Of a DNA stretch of 64,000 bases, positions 33,537 to 42,295 are shown one piece after another. The stretch is from Azospirillum sp. TSH64 (GTDB lineage: Bacteria; Pseudomonadota; Alphaproteobacteria; Azospirillales; Azospirillaceae). Every line of letters begins with the position of its first letter. The stretch's first letter is position 1. A program made the position numbers and the translations under genes. The notes under the pieces were generated by a model that saw only the letters and a program-made list of their open reading frames with translations, searched no databases and had not been told where the DNA came from. Location of the stretch: NCBI RefSeq assembly GCF_003116035.1, contig NZ_LGQW01000015.1, positions 4,483,258-4,547,257 of the forward strand, written 5' to 3'.

Positions 33537-34754
33537 ATGACCACACCCTCGACCCTGCCCTCCACCACCGACCGCGGGCGCGTTGCGCCCGTGGACGGGG
33601 ACGCCGGGCGCCGCGACGCCTATCTGCCGTCGCCCTGCGTCCAGAACCATGCCGCCAACATCGTTGTGCTCGGCAACGGCGATCTCGGTTGCGTCTGGTT
33701 CGGCGGCACCCAGGAAGGCATCCCCGACATCTCGATCTATTTCTCGCGGCTGCCCCGGGGCTCCGACCGTTGGACCGATCCGGTCAAGCTGTCGGACGAC
33801 CCGACCCGCTCGGAACAGAACCCGGTGCTGTTCCCGGCGCCGGACGGCACGCTGTGGCTGTTCTACACCGCGCAAATCTCCGGCAACCAGGACACCGCCG
33901 TCGTGCGCTGCCGCAGCTCCGCCGACCATGGGCAAAGCTGGGGTGCGATCCGCACCCTGTTCGAGGGCAACGGCGGCGACGGCATCTTCATCCGCCAGCC
34001 GGTTGTGGTGCTGCCGAACGGCGACTGGCTGCTGCCGACCTTCCTCTGCCACGGCACGCCGGGTGAGAAGTGGGTGGGCGACAACGACACCAGCGCCGTC
34101 CGCATCTCGTCCGACCGCGGTGAAAGCTGGACCGAGCATCCGGTGCCGGATAGCGTCGGCTGCGTCCATATGAGCGTCGTGCCGTTGCGCGACGGCACGC
34201 TGGCCGCCTTCTACCGCAGCCGCTGGGCCGACCATGTCTATCGCAGCGTCTCTACCGACAATGGGCGGACGTGGAGCGTGCCGGTTCCGACCGAACTGCC
34301 CAACAACAACTCCTCCATCCAGGTGACGGCGCTGGCCGACGGCCGGCTCGCCATCGTCTTCAACGAATCCAGTGCGGAAAACGCGACCGAGCGCCGCGCC
34401 TCGCTCTATGACGAGATCGAAGACGACGTCCCGGCCGGTGGCGCCGCTGCCACCGCCGTCGCCGCAAAGCCGGCGCAGGCGCCCGCCCGCAAGGCCTTCT
34501 GGGGCGCTCCCCGTGCGCCGCTGACGCTGGCCCTGTCGGAGGATGGCGGGCTGACCTGGCCGCTGCGCCGGAACCTGGAGGTCGGTGACGGCTACTGCAT
34601 GACCAACAATTCCAAGGACAGTCTGAACCGGGAATTCTCCTACCCGTCGGTCACCCAGACGACGGAGGGCGACCTGCATGTCGCCTTCACCTATTTCCGG
34701 CAGGCCATCAAATACAGCCGCGTCTCGCCCGTCTGGGTGGGCGGCGGCAACTGA
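33537..34754 (+). CDS. Sialidase-fold (BNR/Asp-box) family protein
   Basis: A 405-residue six-bladed beta-propeller candidate with four Asp-boxes of the S-x-D-x-G-x-T/S-W type: SADHGQSW, SSDRGESW, STDNGRTW and SEDGGLTW. There is no signal peptide, so it should act in the cytosol, which is unusual for a glycosidase. A low-complexity alanine-rich insert (about residues 300-320) lies before the last blade. The start chosen is ATG 33537. Real neuraminidase activity is unproven; a lyase or hydrolase acting on an imported small saccharide is as likely. Confidence 0.85.
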   Translation: MTTPSTLPSTTDRGRVAPVDGDAGRRDAYLPSPCVQNHAANIVVLGNGDLGCVWFGGTQEGIPDISIYFSRLPRGSDRWTDPVKLSDDPTRSEQNPVLFPAPDGTLWLFYTAQISGNQDTAVVRCRSSADHGQSWGAIRTLFEGNGGDGIFIRQPVVVLPNGDWLLPTFLCHGTPGEKWVGDNDTSAVRISSDRGESWTEHPVPDSVGCVHMSVVPLRDGTLAAFYRSRWADHVYRSVSTDNGRTWSVPVPTELPNNNSSIQVTALADGRLAIVFNESSAENATERRASLYDEIEDDVPAGGAAATAVAAKPAQAPARKAFWGAPRAPLTLALSEDGGLTWPLRRNLEVGDGYCMTNNSKDSLNREFSYPSVTQTTEGDLHVAFTYFRQAIKYSRVSPVWVGGGN

Positions 34755-34820
34755 CCGGCGATGGGGGCGCCAGCCGGCGTCCCCGCCCGCCCGATTCCTC
34801 ATTTTCCGGGGACTTGTCCC

Positions 34821-35585
34821 ATGACCATGACCGCCGAGGCCGTTCTTGAAGCCGCCGGCGCGCTGCTCGCCGCGCGCCGCGACAATCGCCCGCTCGACGC
34901 CCTGCCGCCGGCGGCGATGCCCGCCGACAAGGCCGATGCCTACGCCATCCAGACCGAGGTCGCCCGCGGCATCGGCCCGGTGACCGGCTGGAAGGTCGGC
35001 GCGTCGGCCCCCGACGCCGAACCGTCGAGCGCGCCCATCCATTCCGACACGCTGTTCTTCGACACGGAAACGCTGCCCGCCGCGATGTTCCATTTCATCG
35101 GGATCGAGGCGGAGATCGTCTATCGCCTGAAAAGCGACCTGCCCGCCCGTGACGAGCCCTGGACGCGGGACGAGGTGCTGGACGCCGTCGGCTCCATTCA
35201 TCCGGCCTTCGAGATCTGCGACACCCGCTTCACCGCCTACGGATCGCAGGGGCCGCTCGTCTCGCTGGCCGATCAGGGCAACCACGGTGCGCTGATCGTC
35301 GGCGCTGCCACGGCGGACTGGCGCCGCATCGATCCGGTGACCCAACCTCTGACGCTGGACATCGACGGCGAGCGCAGGATCGACACGGTCGGCGGCAACA
35401 AGGCCGGCGACCCGATCCGCCTGCTGGCCTGGCTCGCCAATGTCGGCGCCCAGCCGTTCGGCGGCCTGCATGCCGGCGACACGGTGACCACCGGGTCCTG
35501 CACCGGCACCATCTTCATCCAGCCCGGCAGCCGCGCCGTCGCCGACTTCCCCGGCCTCGGCCGCATCGCCCTGACCGTGGCATGA
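34821..35585 (+). CDS. 2-keto-4-pentenoate hydratase family protein
   Basis: A 254-residue hydratase of the MhpD/FAH group. Visible features are the GPVTGWKVGAS motif, the acidic metal site F-I-G-IEAEIVYRL, HPAFEICDTRF and the AGDTVTTGSCTG loop near the C-terminus. The ATG at 34821 gives the usual family length. It can hydrate or decarboxylate 2-oxo acids and follows the sialidase-fold gene in the same operon. Confidence 0.9.
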   Translation: MTMTAEAVLEAAGALLAARRDNRPLDALPPAAMPADKADAYAIQTEVARGIGPVTGWKVGASAPDAEPSSAPIHSDTLFFDTETLPAAMFHFIGIEAEIVYRLKSDLPARDEPWTRDEVLDAVGSIHPAFEICDTRFTAYGSQGPLVSLADQGNHGALIVGAATADWRRIDPVTQPLTLDIDGERRIDTVGGNKAGDPIRLLAWLANVGAQPFGGLHAGDTVTTGSCTGTIFIQPGSRAVADFPGLGRIALTVA

Positions 35586-35599
35586 GGGAGGGAGCCGGG

Positions 35600-36295
35600 A
35601 TGAACACGGAAAGCCCTCGCCGGCGCGCCCTCGTCACCGGCGTCAGTTCGGGAATCGGTGCCGCCATCGCCGAACGGCTGTTGCAGGATGGCTGGCTGGT
35701 CGAGGGCATGAGCCGGTCGGCCCCCACCATCGACCACCCGAACCTGCGCTTCACCCCGGCCGACCTGATGGCGCCGGACTCCGTGGCAAAGGCGCTGGCC
35801 GCTCTGCCGGCCGTCAATGCGCTGGTCCATGCCGCCGGTGTCATGCGGGTCGGCAAGCTGGGCGACGTTGCCGGGGACGATGCGAGGGCGATGTGGCGCC
35901 TGCATGTGGAGGCCGCGACGCAGCTGGTCGAGCATGTCGCCCCGCATCTGGCGGACGGCGGTGGCCGGATCGTCCTGATCGGCAGCCGCACGGCGCACGG
36001 GGCGGCAGGCCGCAGCCAGTATGCGGCGACCAAAGCGGCGATGGTCGGGCTTGCCCGTTCGTGGGCTTTGGAACTGGCGCCGCGCGGCGTCACGGTGAAT
36101 GTGGTGGCACCGGGGGCGACCGACACACCGATGCTGAAGGATCCGAACCGCACCGGCGTGCCGCCGAAGCTTCCGCCCATCGGCCGCTTCATCAAGCCGG
36201 AGGAGGTGGCGGCGCTCACCGCCTTCCTGCTGTCCGACGCCGCGGCGGCCATCACCGGTCAGCAGATCCTCGTCTGCGGCGGAGCGTCGCTTTAG
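35600..36295 (+). CDS. SDR family oxidoreductase
   Basis: A 231-residue short-chain dehydrogenase: TGVSSGIGAAIAE nucleotide motif, HAAGVM in place of NNAG, and Y-x(3)-K in SQYAATKAAM, with GATDTPM after it. The ATG at 35600 follows GGGAGGGAGCCGGG; an earlier ATG at 35582 overlaps the hydratase stop. It belongs to the sugar-acid operon and probably oxidises a hydroxyl of an intermediate. Confidence 0.92.
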   Translation: MNTESPRRRALVTGVSSGIGAAIAERLLQDGWLVEGMSRSAPTIDHPNLRFTPADLMAPDSVAKALAALPAVNALVHAAGVMRVGKLGDVAGDDARAMWRLHVEAATQLVEHVAPHLADGGGRIVLIGSRTAHGAAGRSQYAATKAAMVGLARSWALELAPRGVTVNVVAPGATDTPMLKDPNRTGVPPKLPPIGRFIKPEEVAALTAFLLSDAAAAITGQQILVCGGASL

Positions 36296-36378
36296 GCTGG
36301 AGCGCGGGCGACCATCGACCCGGACGGTTTCCGGCTATATGGTTGCCACGCACTTCCGTCACGAGGAAAGATCGAACG

Positions 36379-37152
36379 ATGTCGAACACCGCCGCGAAGA
36401 TAGCAATCGTCACCGGCGCCACCTCCGGATTCGGCGACGCCATCGCCCGGCGGCTGGTGGCGGAGGGCTGGCGGATCGTCGCCACCGGGCGGCGCCAGGA
36501 CCGGCTGGACGCCTTGGTCGAGGCGCTGGGCGGGCGGGATGTCGTCCATCCGCTGTGCTTCGACATCCGCGACGAGGAAGCGACCAGCGCCGCCCTGGCC
36601 ACCCTGCCCGACGCCTTCGCCGACATCTCCGTCCTGGTCAACAATGCCGGGCTGGCGCTCGGCACCGGGGCGGCGCAGGACTGCGACCTCGACCAGTGGC
36701 GGACGATGATCGACACAAACATCACTGGGCTGGTGACGATCACCCGGCTGCTGCTGGCCCGGCTGATCGCCCAGCGCGGGCTGATCGTCAACCTCGCGTC
36801 GGTCGCGTCCAACTGGCCTTATCCCGGCGGCAATGTCTATGGCGGCACCAAGGCCTTCGTGCGGCAGTTCTCGCTCGGCCTGCGCAGCGACCTGTCGGCC
36901 CAGGGCGTGCGCGTGACCTCCATCGAGCCGGGTCTGGCGGAAAGCGAGTTCACCCTGGTGCGCACCGGCGGCAACAAGGACGCCTACGACGCGCTTTATG
37001 CCGGAGCCAACCCGCTCCAGCCCGAGGACATCGCCGAGACTGTGCGCTGGGTGGTCTCGCTTCCCGCGCACGTCAACATCAACAGCGTGGAGATCATGCC
37101 GGTCAGCCAGTCCTGGGCGCCCTTCAAGATCCACCGCGACACGCCGGCCTGA
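36379..37152 (+). CDS. SDR family oxidoreductase, YdfG-like
   Basis: A 257-residue short-chain dehydrogenase with TGATSGFGDAIAR, NNAGLALG and Y-x(3)-K in NVYGGTKAF, the layout of the NADP-dependent 3-hydroxyacid dehydrogenase YdfG. The ATG at 36379 has a GAGGAAAG site. It lies 83 bp after the previous SDR and a strong stem-loop follows 19 bp after its stop, so it is the last gene of the operon. Confidence 0.92.
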   Translation: MSNTAAKIAIVTGATSGFGDAIARRLVAEGWRIVATGRRQDRLDALVEALGGRDVVHPLCFDIRDEEATSAALATLPDAFADISVLVNNAGLALGTGAAQDCDLDQWRTMIDTNITGLVTITRLLLARLIAQRGLIVNLASVASNWPYPGGNVYGGTKAFVRQFSLGLRSDLSAQGVRVTSIEPGLAESEFTLVRTGGNKDAYDALYAGANPLQPEDIAETVRWVVSLPAHVNINSVEIMPVSQSWAPFKIHRDTPA

Positions 37153-37171
37153 CGCGTCTGCCAGCATCCTT

Positions 37172-37211
37172 CGCAACCATTCGGCGCCATTGCCGGCGCC
37201 GAATGGTTGCG
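37172..37211. terminator. Strong stem-loop after the sugar-acid operon
   Basis: A perfect 17-bp inverted repeat (37172-37188 with 37195-37211) around a 6-base loop. It begins 19 bp after the SDR stop. There is no U-tract, so it may be a stabilising or Rho-associated hairpin more than a textbook intrinsic terminator. Confidence 0.55.
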
Positions 37212-37222
37212 CCACCGCAGAT

Positions 37223-37232
37223 ATACTAGTAT
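37223..37232. promoter_or_regulatory. 10-bp AT-rich palindrome upstream of the permease
   Basis: ATACTAGTAT is a perfect palindrome 61 bp upstream of the lactate-permease-like gene. It stands out against the GC-rich background and is of the size used by GntR-type repressors. The regulator is not identified; it does not match the GntR motif at 26533. Confidence 0.35.
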
Positions 37233-37293
37233 CCAATGGCCCCGGCCAGGATTAGCGCCGGAACTCCCCCTTCCGGAACGCGTCTGGCCGATC

Positions 37294-38766
37294 ATGATTC
37301 TTGCCTTCCACATGATGCCGCTCGTCGGCACGATCCTGCTGCTTGCCTCCCGCCGGATCAGCTTGCTGTCCGCCGGGATCGCCGGCATGGCGCTGGCACT
37401 CGTCACGATGGTCGCCCCGATGATTATGGCGCAGCCCTCGGCCGGTCCGGTGCTGGGTCTGGCCGCCGTCAAGGCAGGGGAAGGGGCATGGCTGGCATGG
37501 CACGCGATGTCGATCATCGCCGCCGGACTGCTGTTCCACCGTGCCTTCGAGGCGCGCGGCACGCGGACGGCCGCGGTCGCCCAGGATAACCGACGGCGCG
37601 CCGTCTTCGTCGCCTGCTTTTTGGTCGGTCCCTTCGCAGAGTCGGTGACGGGGTTCGGCGTCGGGCTGGTGGTGGCGCTCGCCATGCTGCGCAGCCTGGG
37701 GCTGCCGCCGGTGCAGTCGGCGGCGCTTGGCCTGTTCAGTCAGGTCCTGGCCGCCTGGGGCGCGATGGGCGTCGGCAGCCGGGTCGGGGCCGAACTGATC
37801 GGCGTGTCCTTCACCGAGCTTGGAACCGCCAGCGCCCTCTTGATGGCGATCGTGCTGCCCTGTCTCCTGCCGGTGTTCTGGGGGTTGATCCAGTCGTCGG
37901 GGCTGCGCTCCAGCCTGCGGGAGCGGGCGACCGACGTCGCCCTTCTGCTCTGTCTGGCCGGGCTGATCTGGCTGACCAACCGGTTCGTCGCGCCGGAACT
38001 CGGCGGCGGGCTGGCGACCGCCGTCCTGCTGCTGATGGTGGAGGGGCCGCGGCTGCTGCGCAGCGGCACCGGCGTCCGCGAACTGGCCGAGCGGCTCTGG
38101 CCCTATGGGCTGCTGATCGCCGGGCTGATGGCGACCCGCCTGCTGCCGCCGCTGTCGGACTGGACCGGGCAATGGTTGGTGCTCGACCCGTTCGGCGGCC
38201 TCGCCCCACTGGCACTGCTGCGCCATCCGGCGACCTGGCTGGTGCTGATCGCCGGCATCCTGCTGGCCGGCCTGCCGAGGGCCGAGGCCGGAAAGGTGGT
38301 GCGCAGCGCCCTTCGCGCCGCCCTGGTGCCGATGGCGGCGACGCTGGTCTTCGTCGAGTTCGCCACCTTCATGGCGGCCTCGGGCGGCGCGGCGATGTTC
38401 GGCAATGCCTGGCGCGAGGTGGCCGGACGTTTCGCCGTGCTGGCCAGCCCGGTCTTCGGTGCCGCGGCCGGCATGCTGACCGGCTCCAACACGGCGTCGA
38501 ACGCCCTGATGATGCACATCCAGCTGAGCCTTGCCGCTGAAAGCGGCCTGCCCTCCATCCTGATCGCGGCGGTCCAGACGGTTGCCGGCAGCATCTGCAC
38601 CATGCTGACCCCCGGCCGCATCGTGCTGGCCGCCGGTCTGGTCGGGCTGGAGCGGTCGGAGGGGGCGATCTACCGCCGCGCCCTGCCGATCGGGCTGGCG
38701 ACCATCCTCGCCCTGCTGGCCGTCATCGTCGCGATGACCGGGTTCAAGGCAGGCGGGCTGGTTTAG
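37294..38766 (+). CDS. L-lactate permease (LctP) family-like transporter
   Basis: A 490-residue membrane protein with about 12 hydrophobic segments. FAESVTGFGVGLVVAL, VGSRVGAELIGVSF, the GMLTGSNTASNALMM repeat and SICTMLTPGRIVLAA are characteristic of the lactate/glycolate permease family. The ATG at 37294 begins directly with a hydrophobic helix, which supports it, although no clear ribosome site precedes it. It is separated from the sugar-acid operon by a stem-loop and may have its own control. Confidence 0.85.
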   Translation: MILAFHMMPLVGTILLLASRRISLLSAGIAGMALALVTMVAPMIMAQPSAGPVLGLAAVKAGEGAWLAWHAMSIIAAGLLFHRAFEARGTRTAAVAQDNRRRAVFVACFLVGPFAESVTGFGVGLVVALAMLRSLGLPPVQSAALGLFSQVLAAWGAMGVGSRVGAELIGVSFTELGTASALLMAIVLPCLLPVFWGLIQSSGLRSSLRERATDVALLLCLAGLIWLTNRFVAPELGGGLATAVLLLMVEGPRLLRSGTGVRELAERLWPYGLLIAGLMATRLLPPLSDWTGQWLVLDPFGGLAPLALLRHPATWLVLIAGILLAGLPRAEAGKVVRSALRAALVPMAATLVFVEFATFMAASGGAAMFGNAWREVAGRFAVLASPVFGAAAGMLTGSNTASNALMMHIQLSLAAESGLPSILIAAVQTVAGSICTMLTPGRIVLAAGLVGLERSEGAIYRRALPIGLATILALLAVIVAMTGFKAGGLV

Positions 38767-38770
38767 GCGA

Positions 38771-39631
38771 TCAGGCGAACCGCTTCGCCCCGGCGACGCA
38801 GAGCACGACCAGCCCGGTCGCGGCGATCATCGTCCAGGCGACCGGCTCGTGCAGAAGAAGCCCGGCCAACAGCAGGCCGAAGGCGGGCTGGAGCAACTGC
38901 AACTGCCCGACGCCGGCAATGCCGCCCAATGCCAGCCCGCGATACCAGAAGACGAAGCCGACCAGCATGCTGAACACCGACACATAACCGAGCCCGATCC
39001 AGGCCGGCACGGCGACACCGCTCCAATCGTCCGGCATGGTCGCAAGAGCCGCCCCCGCCATCAGGGGCAGCGCCAGCACGAGCGCCCAGGAGATCACCTG
39101 CCAGCCGCCCAGCCGGCGCGACAGGGTCGCTCCCTCGGCATAGCCGAGCCCACAGAGCAGGATCGCCAGGATCATCAGCAGGTCGCCGGTCAGCGACGCC
39201 CCGCCGCCCTGCCACAGAGCGAAGCCTGCGACGGTGAGACTGCCCGCCGTCGAGAACAGCCAGAAGGCCGGCCGCGGCTGCTCCCTCCCCCGCAGCACGC
39301 CGAACAGGGCGGTGGCGAGCGGCAGCAGGCCGATGAAGACGATGGACTGCGCCGAGGTGATGTGCTGGAGCGCCAGCGCGGTCAGCAGGGGAAAGCCGGC
39401 GACAACGCCGAGCGCCACGATGGCGAGAGAGGGCAGGTCGCGCCGTGCCGGCCAGGTCTGCCGGAGCAGCGCCAGCAGCGCAGCCGCCAGGGCTGCTGCG
39501 ATCACCGCCCGCGCCGCGGTCAGGAACAGCGGCGTGAAGCCGCCGACCGCGACGCGCGTCGCCGGCAGCGAACCGCTGAAAATGATCACGCCGAGCAGCC
39601 CGCTGCCCCATCCCGCCGTCGACGTCCGCAT
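38771..39631 (-). CDS. EamA/DMT family transporter
   Basis: A 286-residue drug/metabolite transporter with ten hydrophobic segments in two EamA repeats (first ending near FGVLRG, second starting near GDLLMILAILLCGLGYAEG). The ATG at 39631 follows AAGGAAAGCGGG. It is divergent from a MocR gene across a control region with ATACA-type half-sites, a familiar pairing for exporters or importers of amino acids and amines. Confidence 0.92.
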   Translation of the reverse strand: MRTSTAGWGSGLLGVIIFSGSLPATRVAVGGFTPLFLTAARAVIAAALAAALLALLRQTWPARRDLPSLAIVALGVVAGFPLLTALALQHITSAQSIVFIGLLPLATALFGVLRGREQPRPAFWLFSTAGSLTVAGFALWQGGGASLTGDLLMILAILLCGLGYAEGATLSRRLGGWQVISWALVLALPLMAGAALATMPDDWSGVAVPAWIGLGYVSVFSMLVGFVFWYRGLALGGIAGVGQLQLLQPAFGLLLAGLLLHEPVAWTMIAATGLVVLCVAGAKRFA

Positions 39632-39708
39632 CCCGCTTTCCTTCCGCACCCCAGAATTCGCAGCACGATCCTAGCGCGATGGCCTCTGGCGGAAACAGGG
39701 ACAGTCCC

Positions 39709-39749
39709 ATACAATTCCGCCAAACTGTATTGGTTCATAGATCAATACA
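39709..39749. promoter_or_regulatory. Putative MocR operator with three ATACA/TGTAT half-sites
   Basis: ATACA at 39709-39713, TGTAT at 39726-39730 and ATACA at 39745-39749. The second and third belong to a 7-bp inverted repeat (TGTATTG and CAATACA, 10 bp apart). The first and third form a direct repeat 36 bp apart, the geometry described for MocR proteins such as GabR. It ends 20 bp before the mocR start. Confidence 0.5.
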
Positions 39750-39769
39750 CTTCTCTGCGGTGGGGCATC

Positions 39770-41188
39770 ATGGGCAGGACCGGCACGCGCACCGGCGAGG
39801 TGATGGAGGCGATCCGCCGCAGGATGGCGAGCCGCCAGCTGTCTCCGGGGGAAAAGCTGCCATCGATCCGCAGCTTCGCCGCCACCATGGGCGTGTCGCC
39901 CTCGACCGTGGTGGAGGCTTATGACCGGCTTGCGGCGGACGGCGCGATCCAGTCGCGGCCTGGATCGGGCTTCTACGTGTCGGGTGCCATGCCGCCGCTG
40001 GCATTGGTCGAGGCCGAACCGCAGCGCGACCGTGCCATCGATCCCTTCTGGGTCTCGCGGCAGTCGCTCGATGCCGGGGCGGAGATGTTGAAGCCGGGAT
40101 GCGGCTGGCTACCGGCCGACTGGATGCCGAACGCGGCGATCCGCCGGGCGATCCGCCAGCTCGCGCGGGCGGATGACGGGCTGCTGGCGGATTATGGCGG
40201 CACGCGCGGATCGCTGCCGCTGCGCCGGCTGCTGGCCCGCCAGTTCGCGGACGAAGGGATCGCCGCCGGTGCCGACCAGATCCTGCTGACCGCCTCCGGC
40301 ACACAGGCCATCGACCTGATCTGCCGCCTGCTGCTGCGGCCGGGCGACACGGTGCTGATCGACGACCCCTGCTATTTCAATTTCCAGGCGCTGCTGCGCG
40401 CCCATCGGGCGCGGGTCGTCGGCGTGCCCTATACCCGCAACGGGCCGGATGCGGAGCTGTTCGCCCAGGCGCTGGCGGCGCACCGGCCGCGCCTCTACAT
40501 CACCAACTCCGCCCTTCAGAATCCGACCGGCGCCACGATGACGCCGCAGACCGCCCATCGCCTGCTCTGCGCCGCCGCGGCCCACGACCCTGCCGCACAG
40601 GACCTGACCATCGTCGAGGACGACATCTTCGCCGGCTTCGAGCCCGAGCCGTCTCCCCGCCTCGCGGCACTGGACGGGCTGGCCCGCGTGATCCGGATCG
40701 GCAGTTTTTCCAAGACGCTGTCAGCCTCGATCCGCTGCGGCTACATCGCGGCGCGGCTGGACTGGGTGGAGGCGCTGGTCGATCTGCAGGTGGCGACGAA
40801 CTTCGGCGGCCCCAGCCCGGCTGCGGCCGAACTCGTCCTCGCCACCCTGAACGACGGCAATTACCGCAAGCATCTCGACGGGCTGCGCCGGCGTCTGGCA
40901 CGGGCACGGCGCGAAACGGCCACCCGTCTGGAAGCGATGGGCCTGACACCATGGCTGATGCCGCGCGGTGGCTTCTATCTCTGGTGCAGCCTGCCCGATG
41001 GACGGAACGCCGCCGACGTCGCCCGCGCGGCCTTGCGCGAGGATGTCGTGCTCGCGCCCGGCGACGTGTTCAGCGTCTCGCACTCCGCATCGGGATTTCT
41101 GCGCTTCAACGTCGCCCAGATGGGCGATCCGCGCATCTACGATGTCCTGGACCGCGCAATGGCGAACACTTCGTCCCCCGCTCTTTGA
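39770..41188 (+). CDS. MocR-type regulator (GntR helix-turn-helix fused to aminotransferase)
   Basis: A 472-residue protein: GntR-type winged helix at residues 5-70 (LPSIRSFAATMGVSPSTVVEAYDRL region, named by its ends) and a fold-type I aminotransferase domain from about 100 on. The PLP lysine is K315 in GSFSKTLSASIRCGY. Proteins of this type sense PLP together with an amino acid or amine. It is divergent from the DMT transporter gene, which it probably controls. Its 3' end overlaps the convergent lysR gene by 52 bp. Confidence 0.92.
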   Translation: MGRTGTRTGEVMEAIRRRMASRQLSPGEKLPSIRSFAATMGVSPSTVVEAYDRLAADGAIQSRPGSGFYVSGAMPPLALVEAEPQRDRAIDPFWVSRQSLDAGAEMLKPGCGWLPADWMPNAAIRRAIRQLARADDGLLADYGGTRGSLPLRRLLARQFADEGIAAGADQILLTASGTQAIDLICRLLLRPGDTVLIDDPCYFNFQALLRAHRARVVGVPYTRNGPDAELFAQALAAHRPRLYITNSALQNPTGATMTPQTAHRLLCAAAAHDPAAQDLTIVEDDIFAGFEPEPSPRLAALDGLARVIRIGSFSKTLSASIRCGYIAARLDWVEALVDLQVATNFGGPSPAAAELVLATLNDGNYRKHLDGLRRRLARARRETATRLEAMGLTPWLMPRGGFYLWCSLPDGRNAADVARAALREDVVLAPGDVFSVSHSASGFLRFNVAQMGDPRIYDVLDRAMANTSSPAL

Positions 41189-42177
41189 GTGGGACTGTTC
41201 TCCTCGGCCACCCCGGCAAGCTCCCTGGCCGGCGCGGTGGCCAGAGCGGTCTGAAGATAGTCGAGGAAAGCCCGCTCGGCGCGGTTCAGCTTGGCCTGCT
41301 CGTTCCAGATCAGGTGCACGTTGACCGGCGCGATGCCCTCATAGGGCGGCAGTTCCCACAGCAGACCGTCGGCCACGTCGCGGGCGGCGATGTGTTCGGG
41401 CAGCGGGCCGATGCCGAGACCGCAGACGATCATCCGCCGCACTTCCTCCAGATTGGCCGACGACGCGACGACGCGGCCGGCGAAGCCCTCCCGCGCGCGG
41501 AACAGGGTCAGGGGCGACAGGGCGCCGTCGATCTGGTCGGAGGTGAAGGAGACGAAACTCTCGTGGCGCAGTTCGGCGATGTCGATGTCGCGCTGGCCGA
41601 ACAGGCGGAAATCCGGGCCGCAATAGAGACGGTAGGTCTGGCGCAGGAAGACCTGGGCCGACAGTCCGGGGATCGGTTCGCGCAGCAGGCAGATCGCCAT
41701 GGCGCCGACCCGCTGCTGCAACGCGATGTGCGCGTCGGCCGACGCCATGACGTCGATGCGGAAGGTCACCAACGGGTACATGCGGTGGAATTCCCGCAGT
41801 GAGCGGTCGAGCAGCGGGGTCTGGATCCGGCTGGTCATCAGGATATGGACATGGCCGCTCACCTCGTCCTTGGCGTCGCGCACCAGCGCGCCGAGACGGG
41901 ACACCGTGGCGTGGATCGTCACCGCCTCGTCATAGACCTGTTCGCCGGCGGCGGTGACGGCGAAGCGGCCGGGACCGCGGTCGATCAGGGTACGGCCAAG
42001 CTGCTCCTCCAGCCGCTTCAGCGCGAGGCTGACCGCCGGCTGCGTCAAAAACAGGCGGACGGCGGCCTTGGTGATGCTGCCTTCCTGCACGATCACCATG
42101 AAGGTGCGCAGCAGGTTCCAGTCCATCTGCTGGCCCAGCCGGGCCAGGGCCTGCCGTTCCGCCTCGGTTTCGTTCAC
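41137..42177 (-). CDS. LysR-family transcriptional regulator
   Basis: A 346-residue LysR protein. The helix-turn-helix is in the segment LLRTFMVIVQEGSITKAAVRLF and LTQPAVSLALKRLEEQLG; the effector domain follows (VHILMTSRIQTPLLD). The GTG at 42177 has a GGGAGG site; ATG 42126 (MDWNLL) is possible. The C-terminus is longer than usual and overlaps the end of the mocR gene. It diverges from the M20 deacylase-led operon across 323 bp, so it is the likely activator of that operon. Confidence 0.9.
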   Translation of the reverse strand: MNETEAERQALARLGQQMDWNLLRTFMVIVQEGSITKAAVRLFLTQPAVSLALKRLEEQLGRTLIDRGPGRFAVTAAGEQVYDEAVTIHATVSRLGALVRDAKDEVSGHVHILMTSRIQTPLLDRSLREFHRMYPLVTFRIDVMASADAHIALQQRVGAMAICLLREPIPGLSAQVFLRQTYRLYCGPDFRLFGQRDIDIAELRHESFVSFTSDQIDGALSPLTLFRAREGFAGRVVASSANLEEVRRMIVCGLGIGPLPEHIAARDVADGLLWELPPYEGIAPVNVHLIWNEQAKLNRAERAFLDYLQTALATAPARELAGVAEENSPTQRAGDEVFAIARSRTS

Positions 42178-42278
42178 CGTCCCGCCCTCCCGATCGCTGC
42201 CCAATTCCGGTGCATCGCTGTTGCCGCCCAAATTCTACGCACATGAGTGCGTTGTGAGCAACTGCGGCATAAATCAGA

Positions 42279-42295
42279 TTCATGGGCGAAATGAA
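42279..42295. promoter_or_regulatory. Candidate LysR-type inverted repeat
   Basis: TTCAT and ATGAA arms separated by 7 bp in the lysR/deacylase divergent gap, in its most AT-rich part. The symmetry suits a LysR dimer but the T-N11-A core is not symmetric, so the assignment is weak. Confidence 0.3.
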
